DNA of 64,000 bases from the NCBI RefSeq assembly GCF_000368965.1, contig NZ_KB849780.1, positions 1,736,145 to 1,800,144 on the forward strand, given 5' to 3'. A model generated the notes under the pieces. That model saw only the letters and a program-made list of their open reading frames with translations, had not been told where the DNA came from and did not search any database. Numbering within the stretch: the first letter of the stretch is position 1; every line of letters begins with the position of its first letter. Of the stretch, positions 26,939 to 35,544 are shown piece by piece. Both the position numbers and the translations under genes were made by a program. Source of the stretch: Acinetobacter calcoaceticus DSM 30006 = CIP 81.8. GTDB taxonomy: Bacteria; Pseudomonadota; Gammaproteobacteria; Pseudomonadales; Moraxellaceae.

Positions 26939-27436
26939 TTGGTTTATATTTTGAACAGAACAGAATACACACTAGATCGTATAGATCGGAAAATTTTATC
27001 TGCACTACGCGGTAATGGTCGCTTAACCGTTGCTCAATTAGCTGAAGAAGTTGGTCTTTCATCTTCTCCATGCTGGACACGACTAAAACGTCTGGAAACT
27101 TTAAAAATTATTGAAGGCTATACGGTAAACGTAAACCCTAAAGCGATCGGCATTCATGAGGTATTCTTTATAGAAATTACTTTAGAGCGCCATGATGATG
27201 AAATGTTAGAGAATTTCAGCGAAGCATTAGCAGATATACCTGAAGTCGTAGAAGCTCATCTGGTTACAGGTGACTATGATTATTTGGTGAAAGTAGCCGT
27301 AAAAGATGCGGAGCATTACGAACGTTTTTTACGAAAAAAACTCTATTCAATTAAAGGTATTCGACACACACGCTCAACCTTTGCCCTGCGTCCTCTTAAA
27401 TCTGCCAATACAGCCGATTTAATGTTAATTGAATAA
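26939..27436 (+). CDS. Lrp/AsnC-family regulator
   Basis: The 165-residue protein has the AsnC helix-turn-helix (LDRIDRKILSALRGNGRLTV, QLAEEVGLSSSPCWTRLKRL) and the RAM effector domain (VFFIEITLERHDD; VVEAHLVTGDYDYLVKVAV; GIRHTRSTFALRPLK). TTG 26939 with AGAAG 8 nt upstream is used; another TTG at 26951 (giving MNRTEYTLD) is equally possible, and no ATG is available. Lrp-type proteins sense amino acids. A ProC-like gene lies nearby on the other strand, but a link is inference. Confidence 0.88.
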   Translation: MVYILNRTEYTLDRIDRKILSALRGNGRLTVAQLAEEVGLSSSPCWTRLKRLETLKIIEGYTVNVNPKAIGIHEVFFIEITLERHDDEMLENFSEALADIPEVVEAHLVTGDYDYLVKVAVKDAEHYERFLRKKLYSIKGIRHTRSTFALRPLKSANTADLMLIE

Positions 27437-27614
27437 AAGATGTAGCACCTATAGCCCATCGACTTAAAATATTGATTCTAAAATCTTTATTAACTTAAGC
27501 GGCTTAGACCATAACGGATTTAGACTCTGTTATATTTTTTTTAAAAAATTCTGTATCTATGATTACAGCCTCCTCATCTCCATAATAAAATTAATCTGAA
27601 TTGGAGGCATTGCC

Positions 27615-27731
27615 ATGAACATTTTGAAGAAAAAAAATAAGGCCAGTTTTGTATTCTTTATTATTACTCTCTACTCTTTTATTGGGTTTGGCTTAGGTTT
27701 CATTATTTGGGAATACTTTTTAAAGGCCTAG
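27615..27731 (+). CDS. Single-pass small membrane protein, 38 residues
   Basis: ATG 27615 follows TTGGAGG at good spacing (GGAGG, 8 nt). The product starts MNILKKKNKAS, has a hydrophobic segment of about 20 residues (FVFFIITLYSFIGFGLGFII) and ends WEYFLKA. The positive N-terminus predicts N-in orientation. It lies 178 bp after the Lrp gene and is convergent with the ProC-like gene. Function unknown. Confidence 0.6.
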   Translation: MNILKKKNKASFVFFIITLYSFIGFGLGFIIWEYFLKA

Positions 27732-27746
27732 TTTGCTAAAGATGAG

Positions 27747-28556
27747 TTAACCAATTTCAGAAATAATTTCTGAAGTAATTTCTTTGCTACGATGATATGC
27801 GGCTTTCATGGCTAAACGTATATCATCAGACACATTGCCTAAATCGAACATGCGTAAAGCAGATTCTGTAATTCCATTCGCCAAAGTAACCTTTCCACAT
27901 AAATCCGCAGGTGGAACATTGGTTTTGCGAATCATTTCAACTGCACCACTCGCTGCTTGAAGTGCTAAATCTAAGGCAAACTGTTTGTCGAGCCCTAATG
28001 AAACGCCCGTCTTAATCATGCTATCTAAAATATAAAAAAAGTAAGCCGGCCCTGAACCAGATAATGCAATAATTGCATCAGTTTGTGTTTCCGAAGCTGC
28101 CCAGAAAGTCTGCCCTGTTGCAGAGTACAGCATTTCGATGACATCTTTATCGAGCTGGTCCATTTGCTCAGAAGCAATGAGCACGTGAGTACCCGTATGC
28201 GTAAGCACAGGTGGATTTGAAATTACACGAACAATTTTTTTTGAGCCAGTAATAGTTGATAATTTTGCAATATCAACACCGGCCATCATAGAAATAATAA
28301 CTTTACGTGCTAAATACTTTTTAAATGGTTCAAGCGTTTCTTTTAAGTTTTTAGGTTCCAATAATAAAATAACAATATCTGCTTTTTTTAAACCATTTTC
28401 CTTTTGCTTTAACATATTCTCATCGTTATTTTTTTTCTCTTCAATAAGATGGATCTTTTCTTTTTTGAACCCTTTTAAAACCAAACCTCCTATTAACGCT
28501 AACGCCAAATTACTACTACCAACAAAACAAATATGAGGTTGTACTTCATTTAACAT
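27747..28556 (-). CDS. Pyrroline-5-carboxylate reductase-like protein (ProC paralogue)
   Basis: ProC reduces pyrroline-5-carboxylate to proline with NAD(P)H. The 269-residue protein has a Rossmann N-terminus and the conserved C-terminal segments (ALSGSGPAYFFYILDSM about 167-183; ALQAASGAV; LANGITESALRMFD). The nucleotide-binding loop is altered: HICFVGSSNLALALIGGL instead of the usual G-x-GNMA, so cofactor affinity may differ. Most Acinetobacter carry a canonical proC elsewhere; that this is a second copy is inference. Confidence 0.8.
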   Translation of the reverse strand: MLNEVQPHICFVGSSNLALALIGGLVLKGFKKEKIHLIEEKKNNDENMLKQKENGLKKADIVILLLEPKNLKETLEPFKKYLARKVIISMMAGVDIAKLSTITGSKKIVRVISNPPVLTHTGTHVLIASEQMDQLDKDVIEMLYSATGQTFWAASETQTDAIIALSGSGPAYFFYILDSMIKTGVSLGLDKQFALDLALQAASGAVEMIRKTNVPPADLCGKVTLANGITESALRMFDLGNVSDDIRLAMKAAYHRSKEITSEIISEIG

Positions 28557-28970
28557 TTAAATTTTTTCCCTTTCTTAAAGCAGACTATAAGAATAAATAT
28601 TATCTATAATTTAATTATGAACACTAAAATAATGAATAACCGTTTTTGAATTAAGAACCCACTCAAATAAATAATATTTAAGTGGGGGTTTGTTTTATTT
28701 GCGTAATAAATAAAACAACTTTAGCTTAAGCCTAATGTATAACTATATATAGCAAATTCCACACACAAATTGTTAAAGTCTGTAACTACTACCAAACTAT
28801 TGTAAATAACGATCTAACACTATAAAAAACAAAAATATTTACTTTAAAAAGCTAAAATTTTCTTATTAAAGCTATTTTCAATTAAGTTACTAATAAAATA
28901 TGTCACATTAAATAATAAAATATTTAAATTAACAGACCGTAACCGTAGCAGATGTATTGTGATTTATTAG
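28557..28970. other. AT-rich gap with one terminator-like hairpin
   Basis: CCCACTCAAATA (28658-28669) and TATTTAAGTGGG (28675-28686) form a 12-bp stem with one mismatch on the plus strand, which becomes G.U on the minus strand. It may end the small gene at 28971. The rest is featureless AT-rich DNA. Confidence 0.5.
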
Positions 28971-29210
28971 CTAAATATTTTCTTTTCTCTTCTTTAAAAT
29001 TCTCTCGGCTTTGCTTATGGCTTGAGCTAAATCAACATCTTCACAAACCCAGAAAGTAAAAATTTGTCCAAACAAGTGGAAGTGCTGTTTAATATATTTA
29101 GAACTATTGTCTGAATAATGCTCTTCAACCTTAAAGAAATCATTATTGTTTTCTATTTTTTGACCGTCAAAAATACCGCCGATACAAATATCCATTTTAA
29201 TACCATACAC
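28971..29210 (-). CDS. Hypothetical small protein, possibly phage-derived
   Basis: The 79-residue product has a short DICIGGIFDGQKI start, an aromatic middle (HFHLFGQIFTFWVCEDVDL) and a basic end (RILKKRKENI). Small genes of this kind are frequent in Acinetobacter prophages, but I do not recognise a family. The second ATG (29195, MDICIGG) is an alternative start. Confidence 0.5.
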   Translation of the reverse strand: MYGIKMDICIGGIFDGQKIENNNDFFKVEEHYSDNSSKYIKQHFHLFGQIFTFWVCEDVDLAQAISKAERILKKRKENI

Positions 29211-29303
29211 CTAATTAGTTATGTTATAACATAAAATTTTAAAACCTTTTATAAGAGTATTTTTATACTTCTTTTTTTAAATATAAGTTGAATTAAAACT
29301 TAT

Positions 29304-29336
29304 AAAAAACCCACAAGATATAAAGTGGGCTTTTTT
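29304..29336. terminator. Terminator downstream of the cold-shock gene
   Basis: AAAAACCCAC and GTGGGCTTTTTT form a stem around AAGATATAAA, with A and T runs on the two sides. It most likely ends the cold-shock transcript on the minus strand. Confidence 0.6.
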
Positions 29337-29413
29337 AACTCTAATAAAATGTTTTAGACTTAAATATATTTTATTTAAATAATATATTTAAATCAATTAA
29401 ACGCTCTATTTAT

Positions 29414-29629
29414 TTATGAGTTTTGAACAATCACAATATTTGAAGCTTGCGGGCCTTTTTTACCCTGTACTACAGTAAACTCAACACGTTGACCTTCCAA
29501 GAGAACTTTAAAACCAGGTGTTTGAATATCGGTAAAATGTGCAAAAATATCTTTACCTTCATCAGTCACAATAAAACCAAAACCTTTAGTTTCATTGAAC
29601 CATTTTACTGTACCAGTAGTAGTAGACAT
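29414..29629 (-). CDS. Cold-shock protein (CspA family)
   Basis: The 71-residue protein is a single cold-shock OB fold: [16 protein letters not shown] holds RNP1 (KGFGFI), and DIFAHF is RNP2, followed by [17 protein letters not shown]. It binds single-stranded RNA and DNA and unwinds structured mRNA. The long AT-rich sequence upstream (29630-29973) could provide the extended 5' leader typical of csp mRNAs. The ATG has TAGGATATAACAT upstream. Confidence 0.95.
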   Translation of the reverse strand: MSTTTGTVKWFNETKGFGFIVTDEGKDIFAHFTDIQTPGFKVLLEGQRVEFTVVQGKKGPQASNIVIVQNS

Positions 29630-29973
29630 ATGTTATATCCTAAATCTTAAAATATTATAACTTATTATTGGGGAAACCAATTTAACTAAAAAATAGACGT
29701 CAAAACTTAAATATCTGAAAAAACCGAAGGATTATAAATAAAACTGCGCAAATAGAAATTTATGATGACAAGAATATTTTGTTAGTTATGCTCGATAATA
29801 CACGCTTCAGAAGCATTTGCAATCGATATTCAAAATAATTAAAGCAAGAAAAATTCTATACCTCTCGCCATTCATCTTTCATATTGATTTAATTAAGATT
29901 CCTTTCAATTAAAAGTCAAATTTTGTTTCATTTTAATCGAAAGAAGTACCTCTGCTATTTCCCCATAAGACCA
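29630..29973. other. Leader and promoter region of the cold-shock gene
   Basis: This 344-bp gap separates the cold-shock start from the end of the acyltransferase gene. It is AT-rich with no supported open frame. A long structured csp leader is expected from the family, but I cannot mark its start. Confidence 0.45.
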
Positions 29974-30915
29974 TCAATAAAATTTCTTTTCACCCGCTGG
30001 GCGCGTCTTAAAACGTCGATGGAACCACATGTATTGTGTAGGTGCGATGCGAATTTGATTCTCAATAATTTTATTTACTCTTTCAGCATCAGTAACTTCA
30101 CACCCACTTGGAAAATTCTCTAATTTGGGTTCTAAAAGAACATGATATTGAGGATTTCTAATATTGCCACTTCTGTAAAAGTATAAAGGCACTGCTGCTG
30201 CTTTTGAGATATCCATAAGTCTGCGGTGAGCTGTGACAGTAGCTGCCTGTACCCCGAAGAATGATGCCATTACACCTTGCTTTAAGCCAAAATCCTGATC
30301 TGGGCTATACCATATCGCATGACCATGTTTAAGGTTTTGGATAAGTCCACGCATGTTGTCTCGAGCAATCTGGTTTTTATATACTCTTGCACGGCTACGA
30401 TGAATCAGAAAATCTAAAAAGGGATTGTTTTGAGGTCGGTAAACCACGTCCATATTAAAAAATAAGGTACAAGCAGCTCCGCCTGCATCTAAAAGGGTGC
30501 TATGAGTGCCTAGTAAAAGTACGCCATTTTCCTGATTGTTGGTTAAATTCTCTAATCCATCTATGTGAACACGGTTTTTAAACCAGTTTGGACTATACCA
30601 AGCATTTAAAGCCTCAAATACACCCGTTAAAGTATCAACAAAAACCTGTTTGGCTTTCACTTCAATTTGCATAGGTGTTTTTTCAGGAAAGCATGCTTCT
30701 AAATTGCGTAGTGTTGTTTTTCTTCTTGACCCTAAAGATTTCCATGCTATTTTTGATAGAAGATCAGCGAGACGCCATTGAATAGCCCAAGGCAACATCG
30801 CGAATAACATTAAAATAAAAGCTAAAACCCATAAACCCCAATATTTAAACGATAAAAAGGAAAATTGAAATTCGCCAGATTTAAACTGCCGTTCTTTTTT
30901 CGTCATACTGTACAT
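29974..30915 (-). CDS. LpxL/LpxM-family lipid A late acyltransferase
   Basis: The 313-residue protein has one N-terminal membrane helix (about 28-50, GLWVLAFILMLFAMLPWAI) and the Lyso-phospholipid acyltransferase-like fold of HtrB/MsbB enzymes. The HX4D catalytic motif is present (LLGTHSTLLDAGG), and the second block YSPDQDFGLKQGVMASFFG is diagnostic. These enzymes transfer lauroyl or similar chains from ACP to the 2'/3' acyl chains of lipid A at the inner membrane. Sequence alone does not tell LpxL from LpxM here. The gene is monocistronic. Confidence 0.88.
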   Translation of the reverse strand: MYSMTKKERQFKSGEFQFSFLSFKYWGLWVLAFILMLFAMLPWAIQWRLADLLSKIAWKSLGSRRKTTLRNLEACFPEKTPMQIEVKAKQVFVDTLTGVFEALNAWYSPNWFKNRVHIDGLENLTNNQENGVLLLGTHSTLLDAGGAACTLFFNMDVVYRPQNNPFLDFLIHRSRARVYKNQIARDNMRGLIQNLKHGHAIWYSPDQDFGLKQGVMASFFGVQAATVTAHRRLMDISKAAAVPLYFYRSGNIRNPQYHVLLEPKLENFPSGCEVTDAERVNKIIENQIRIAPTQYMWFHRRFKTRPAGEKKFY

Positions 30916-31163
30916 TTCTTGAGGTATAGACTTAGTATACTAACACGCCTACTTGTCAGGGTTGTATGTTTATGTTGCAATAACTGCTATGCTTTTAAAT
31001 ACATTATCTATTTATATAAATGCATATTTTATTTCAAAACTTTCAAATTTTAATATTTAATTTATTTATTTTAAATATACATAACCTTCTGTATACATAA
31101 ATTATTTTCTCATTTAAAGTAATCGCATAATTTTGTCTCAATTGATAAATAGGATATATCAGC

Positions 31164-31781
31164 GTGAGCGGTCTTTTAGTTTTTATAACAATTGCATTTC
31201 TTACCTTATTAAGCCCCGGCCCCGGTGTTTTATTTACTGTCACAAATTCAATCAATTATGGTGTTAAAACCGCTTTATTCGGTATTAGCGGCCTAATTAT
31301 TGGTATGTTTGTAATTGCTGTAATTTCCGCCAGCGGTGTAGGTCTTATTATTACGAGTAACCCTACTATTTTTACGGTTTTAAAATTTATTGGTGCATTT
31401 TATTTAATGTATCTCGGATATAAAAACTTTAGCAAAAAAATTCCATCACAAGATTTAATCACAGATCAGCAAAGTGATAAAAATGTCAGCAAATCTAAAC
31501 TATTTTATCAAGGTCTACTCGCATCTTTGCTTAACCCAAAAACAATCGTATTTTTTATTGCTCTTTTCCCTCAATTTATTGATATAAAGAAAGCAATTTT
31601 AAATCAGTTTTTAGTTCTATCTTTAACCTTTTGTTTGATTGGTTTTTTAATTCATCTAGTCTATGCAAATTTCTCTTCAATTTTTAAAGAAAAGATGTTG
31701 GCTGGAAATAATTTTTCTATACTCAATAAAATCAGTGGGGCTATTTTCTTTCTTCTTGCGATCTTACTCATCGCACAATAA
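31164..31781 (+). CDS. LysE/RhtB-family amino-acid exporter
   Basis: A 205-residue protein starting at GTG 31164. It has six predicted membrane helices and the family N-terminus TLLSPGPGVLFTVTNSINYG, followed by ALFGISGLIIGMF. The middle loop (KNFSKKIPSQD...) is hydrophilic, and LLASLLNPKTIVFFIALFPQF is the second family block. Exports small amino acids or derivatives; substrate unknown. A second LysE-type gene lies at 37516-38115. Confidence 0.86.
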   Translation: MSGLLVFITIAFLTLLSPGPGVLFTVTNSINYGVKTALFGISGLIIGMFVIAVISASGVGLIITSNPTIFTVLKFIGAFYLMYLGYKNFSKKIPSQDLITDQQSDKNVSKSKLFYQGLLASLLNPKTIVFFIALFPQFIDIKKAILNQFLVLSLTFCLIGFLIHLVYANFSSIFKEKMLAGNNFSILNKISGAIFFLLAILLIAQ

Positions 31782-31878
31782 ATCATTACTTTAAGAATTA
31801 TGCTTTAAAAGCCTTAACTCATGTTTAGACTTTTAAAGCATTTCGATGATTCAGCATATTTTTATCTAATTACAATTT

Positions 31879-32424
31879 TTAAAATGATACCCTGTTTAAA
31901 ATCCAACCATAAAAGAAATCTTCATAATTTGGGTTCCGCTCTGTAATCTCAATATAGTACTGCCCTTGCATAATATTTAAAACGCGTACCAATACCTTTT
32001 CTCCTTCTTTATGACGCCTGTTCAAATAACTTCTAAGAGCTTGAAAAGTGAGAGGCCCATACTGGCCATCTAAAGCAAGATTTGGCCAGCTTTCTTTTCC
32101 CTGCTTATTCAGCAGATTTAAAGCACGCTGTAACAATGGTTTTGCAAAATTGACGCCACAATTTACGCCTGTATCAAATAACTCTTCTGCAATAGAAGGG
32201 CTAATCTCATTAATCTGGTCAAATTGGGGTTCAAACCAATATTGTTTCTTATAAATAGATTTGGCCACAGGTAATGGTAAATCTTGCATATTGCCTTGAT
32301 AGCCTTGTGATCGAGCCACTGCTTCTGTAATGCCGAATTTAGTGGCATGTCCATGGTCTGATGGATGGTTAACATATCCACCTTCCCTGTTTATGATTGC
32401 TTCTATGTACTGGTCGATATTCAT
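31879..32424 (-). CDS. GH108-type endolysin / N-acetylmuramidase
   Basis: The 181-residue protein has the GH108 catalytic domain with the Glu in INREGGYVNHPSDHGHATKF (E14) and a C-terminal peptidoglycan-binding half (FDTGVNCGVNFAKPLLQRAL). It cuts the MurNAc-GlcNAc bond. No signal peptide is present, so it needs the neighbouring holin-like protein to reach the wall. Gene order endolysin-holin on the minus strand is a phage lysis cassette. Confidence 0.88.
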   Translation of the reverse strand: MNIDQYIEAIINREGGYVNHPSDHGHATKFGITEAVARSQGYQGNMQDLPLPVAKSIYKKQYWFEPQFDQINEISPSIAEELFDTGVNCGVNFAKPLLQRALNLLNKQGKESWPNLALDGQYGPLTFQALRSYLNRRHKEGEKVLVRVLNIMQGQYYIEITERNPNYEDFFYGWILNRVSF

Positions 32425-32454
32425 TTTATTTTACCCATATGATTAAAACTGTTT

Positions 32455-32844
32455 TTAGCTATTTTGCAGATCATCTTTCGCTTTTTTTAAGTCTTTCATG
32501 ACTTCCACAATCGTTTTACCTTCTTGTTTATTGATGAAGTTAAATATCCATCTCACAATAGCCCAACCAGGCAAACCGCAAATGAAGAAGAATCCACAAA
32601 GTGTGATCATTCCCCAAATATCCAACACCCATTCTTGTAAATTCCATTTCATGATAATAAATGAGCCACCTGTTAAGCTTGAAACCACTGTACAGATCAG
32701 CCCAACAATCCATTCTTGCGGTGAACGAGGGAAACGCATCATTAACACGACTGCGACAACTAAGCTGACCGCTAAAGCCACCATAATTGCAATGCTATAA
32801 AAATTTAAAAATGTGGCTAATCCATTCATTGGAACTGTTTTCAT
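32455..32844 (-). CDS. Holin-like membrane protein
   Basis: The 129-residue product has three likely membrane segments: about 15-37 (SIAIMVALAVSLVVAVVLM), 45-65 (WIVGLICTVVSSLTGGSFII) and 75-99 (WGMITLCGFFFICGLPGWAI), and a charged C-terminus (KQEGKTIVEVMKDLKKAKDD). That layout fits class I-type holins. It lies 30 bp upstream of the endolysin gene in the same operon. No sequence family is recognised, so the call rests on layout. Confidence 0.6.
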   Translation of the reverse strand: MKTVPMNGLATFLNFYSIAIMVALAVSLVVAVVLMMRFPRSPQEWIVGLICTVVSSLTGGSFIIMKWNLQEWVLDIWGMITLCGFFFICGLPGWAIVRWIFNFINKQEGKTIVEVMKDLKKAKDDLQNS

Positions 32845-33054
32845 AATCTTGTCCTGCTTTAAAGGGTAGAACTTGAAAATCCATCACCATGACCAGCTTG
32901 TTGTTTTTCAGGTTTTATAAATACCCTTAGTTTTCTTTATTACAGTCAATAAAAAAACACTAACGCTTTAAAGCGGCGCTAAATTGCAAGACGAACTTAC
33001 CTTGACCCGCTTAATTTCAGGGCCCAAGAAAGAATGTTTGTGTGCTAAAGCTGG

Positions 33055-33309
33055 TTAGTGTGCACTGTTTAAGGCTTGTTCAATCAACTCAATCACGGTG
33101 ATTGCACCTATCGCTTTTTGCATCGAGACTTGATCGTCGAATTCGAACGCTTCATCTTCAAGCTCACTTGCAATTTGCTTCGCCTCTTCAAGTGCCCTTT
33201 TTATTTTTTGTACCTTAAATTTGTTTACGTCTTTTGCAATTGTTGGGACATACCCTCCACGTTTTGCATTTTTAAGTTGTTTAGCTCTGTTCTGCATTGC
33301 TGTAGTCAT
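33055..33309 (-). CDS. Small basic helical protein of the lysis island
   Basis: The 84-residue product has a basic N-terminus (MTTAMQNRAKQLKNAKRGGY) and a helical, acidic C-terminus with possible coiled coil (RALEEAKQIASELEDEAFEF). No family is recognised. It precedes the holin-endolysin pair by 210 bp on the same strand and may be an early phage gene or regulator. Confidence 0.5.
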   Translation of the reverse strand: MTTAMQNRAKQLKNAKRGGYVPTIAKDVNKFKVQKIKRALEEAKQIASELEDEAFEFDDQVSMQKAIGAITVIELIEQALNSAH

Positions 33310-33599
33310 TCACTATCTCCAACTCAACTTACTCGTTTAATAAGGCATCTTTATCGTTTGTTATTCTTGAAGTTTTGACGCATTCTTTGAGCAATATAGC
33401 TAAGCTATGGCTACAAATGTATGTTCGAAACGTTTCAACTAGTACAACAAACATATAGAACCAAACAATATGCGTTTAAAGCATTAATTTAAAAATAGAT
33501 ATTTCCTTTTCTGAAATTGTAAAAAAGTATTAAAGCTCTTAAGTTTAAGCCTTTTTCGGACTTTAATTTTTTGACCAAAAAGTTCAAAATAAAGCTTTG

Positions 33600-33711
33600 C
33601 CGTATATCGGAAACTTTTGTTACGACTCACAATCTTTGTTAAATTCTTCATGTTCTTGGTACCCTTTATCGACGAACATTAAGCCTGATCCACGGAATCG
33701 GGCTTTTTTTA
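33600..33711 (+). ncRNA. Candidate small RNA ending at an orphan terminator
   Basis: AAGCCTGAT (33681-33689) pairs with ATCGGGCTT (33697-33705), with one G.U and a 7-nt loop, then seven or more T residues. The T tract works only on the plus strand, yet no plus-strand gene lies within 1.8 kb upstream. A transcript starting somewhere after the TTGACC at about 33576 would be around 100 nt. The 5' end is a guess. Confidence 0.35.
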
Positions 33712-33890
33712 TTCCAATTTTTGTTTTGATAGCCTATCTGCACATCATAATTGAGCTATCGCCCTTTTATTTTGCCTCCTATAAAAACAAAATAAATTTA
33801 GCTTTCATCTCAACATGTTGATAAAACTATAAATAGTGGTTCAAATACAATTTAAACTTTATCTATTCATCTTAAGATATAACTGATACT

Positions 33891-33953
33891 ATAACTATAG
33901 TTGTTATTAGTCAATAACTATAGTTATTTTACTCGATATAACTTAAGTTATAT
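33891..33953. promoter_or_regulatory. Three palindromic operators of the S24 repressor
   Basis: AACTATAGTT (33893-33902), AATAACTATAGTTATT (33913-33928) and ATATAACTTAAGTTATAT (33936-33953) are perfect palindromes sharing the half-site ATAACT/ACTT. Their centres lie 23 and 24 bp apart, just upstream of the repressor gene. The arrangement is like phage OR1-OR3. Confidence 0.7.
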
Positions 33954-33983
33954 ATTTGTTATAAGTTTGCTGGTGTGACCATT

Positions 33984-34655
33984 ATGGCTCTTAAAGACCG
34001 TTTAAAAGATTCTAGGCTTAAAGCGAAAAAAACTCAGGCTGAAGTAGCAGAAGCAGTCAAGATGTCTCAGCCTGCCTATCAAGCTTTAGAGTCAGGGAAA
34101 AATTTGAAATCAGCGTTTCTTCCATTAATTGCCCAATTTTTGGGTGTAGATGGTTATTGGCTAACCACTGGAAATACTGAAGATTCTTTTAGAGAAAGTG
34201 ATGTATTTAGCCCTACTGTTGTGAGTGCTGAATCTACCGATCAATATGTCTGGATTGAAGTTGTAGAAGCTAGCTTTTCTTGTGGTACGGGTGAATCTAT
34301 CGAGTTTCACTTCGATGCAATTAATGGAAAAATTCCTTTTCCAGCCTCATTTTTTAAAGAAAAACGGGTTGCTCAAGAGTGCATGCGTATTATTAAAGCT
34401 AAAGGCGATAGCATGACCGATTACATTAAAGATGGAGATTTAGTCGGCATTGATATCTCTCAGACTGAAGTGATTGATGGCGAGATTTATGCGGTTTACT
34501 TTGCTGGGGAAGGAATGATTAAGCAAATTTTTAAAGAAGCAGATGGCTCTTTAATTTTGCACAGTTTAAATGAAAAGTTTAGAGACCGACGTGTAACCGA
34601 AGAAAACGGAAAGAACTTTAAAGTCATGGGCCGTCAATTCTGGCGAGCAGGTTAA
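33984..34655 (+). CDS. Self-cleaving XRE-S24 repressor (LexA/CI type)
   Basis: From ATG 33984 the protein has 223 residues; a GTG nine bases upstream is less likely. Residues 1-60 are an XRE helix-turn-helix (KKTQAEVAEAVKMSQPAYQAL). The C-terminal S24 peptidase has Ser143 in KAKGDSM and Lys180 in GMIKQIF, 37 residues apart as in LexA. A Cys100-Gly101 pair (SFSCGTGES) is a candidate self-cleavage site. This is how RecA-activated phage repressors work. It is preceded by three palindromic operators and lies 0.7 kb from a lysis cassette on the other strand. Confidence 0.88.
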   Translation: MALKDRLKDSRLKAKKTQAEVAEAVKMSQPAYQALESGKNLKSAFLPLIAQFLGVDGYWLTTGNTEDSFRESDVFSPTVVSAESTDQYVWIEVVEASFSCGTGESIEFHFDAINGKIPFPASFFKEKRVAQECMRIIKAKGDSMTDYIKDGDLVGIDISQTEVIDGEIYAVYFAGEGMIKQIFKEADGSLILHSLNEKFRDRRVTEENGKNFKVMGRQFWRAG

Positions 34656-34750
34656 TTTAGTTATAAATATAATTAAAAGAATAATTCTATCGATTTTATA
34701 TATTTCTCTTTTTTATAACTTTAATTATTTATAAATCGTATAGATATAAA

Positions 34751-34784
34751 AAAAACCTATCTCCATTAAAAGAGATAGGTTTTT
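34751..34784. terminator. Bidirectional terminator after the S24 repressor
   Basis: AAAAACCTATCTC and GAGATAGGTTTTT form a 13-bp perfect stem with an 8-nt loop and A/T runs on both sides. Confidence 0.85.
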
Positions 34785-34806
34785 AGCTTGAGAGCTAAAC
34801 ATTTTA

Positions 34807-35040
34807 TTAGCAATATGTAGTTAAACGATAAAGCTGGTTAAATGCAGCATAAAAGCTTTTACCATCTTGGTTCAACTCGATTTCTTCACCAGTTTGAAGT
34901 TGAATTTTCTTACCAACTTCGACCCAACGATAACCATCTTGAGAGTTTTGCTTACGTACGTGAGGAACCACTCTCACATTAATTTCATTGCCATTTACGG
35001 CTGTGGCAATTTGCCACTCATTTACTATATTCACAATCAT
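34807..35040 (-). CDS. Hypothetical small protein beside tRNA-fMet
   Basis: A 77-residue soluble protein of beta-rich character (MIVNIVNEWQIATAVNGNEI; GKKIQLQTGEEIELNQDG). No known motif. It reads like a small SH3/KOW-type or DUF protein, but I cannot place it. It is convergent with the repressor, sharing its terminator. Confidence 0.55.
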   Translation of the reverse strand: MIVNIVNEWQIATAVNGNEINVRVVPHVRKQNSQDGYRWVEVGKKIQLQTGEEIELNQDGKSFYAAFNQLYRLTTYC

Positions 35041-35213
35041 TCACTCATCACTGAGCTCATGTGATTTAACGGTATTTAATTAGAACGCTAGATTTAAGGT
35101 ATGGACAGTCAGTCTAGAATTTAATATTTAGCTTGATATAGGGTTATTTATAAGCTAATGCTTTTCATAATTTTTGCATTATGAAAAGTGGTACATCACA
35201 GAGCATAATATTT

Positions 35214-35290
<77 letters not shown>

Positions 35291-35544
35291 ATTGGAAGTA
35301 AGCTTTATACGCTTATATATTTTATAAAGCAAACTTTATTTTTTAATCTGTTGTAATTCATCAGTTTTATCTTTTTTAATTAATTTTATATTTTGAATTA
35401 ACTAGTGATGAACAAACTAAATTTAAATTTAATCTTTTGAATTGTTGTATTTATTTTAAACAGAACCCTAAATTCACAGACAGCAATTGCCTTGGTTGGA
35501 TGGCTTTTATACTATCTAAGTTGGTCCTCTAATGTTTAGTTCGT

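Larger units (their letters stand above)
33310..33983. other. Regulatory gap of the lysis island
   Basis: This 674-bp gap contains an orphan intrinsic terminator (33681-33711), a 12-bp palindrome TCAACATGTTGA (33810-33821) and the three operators of the S24 repressor. No protein gene is supported in it. Confidence 0.6.

Noticed and set aside
33076..33378. 100-codon plus-strand frame antisense to the small basic gene
   Set aside because: Hydrophobic, low-complexity translation and no ribosome binding site; the minus-strand gene is better supported.
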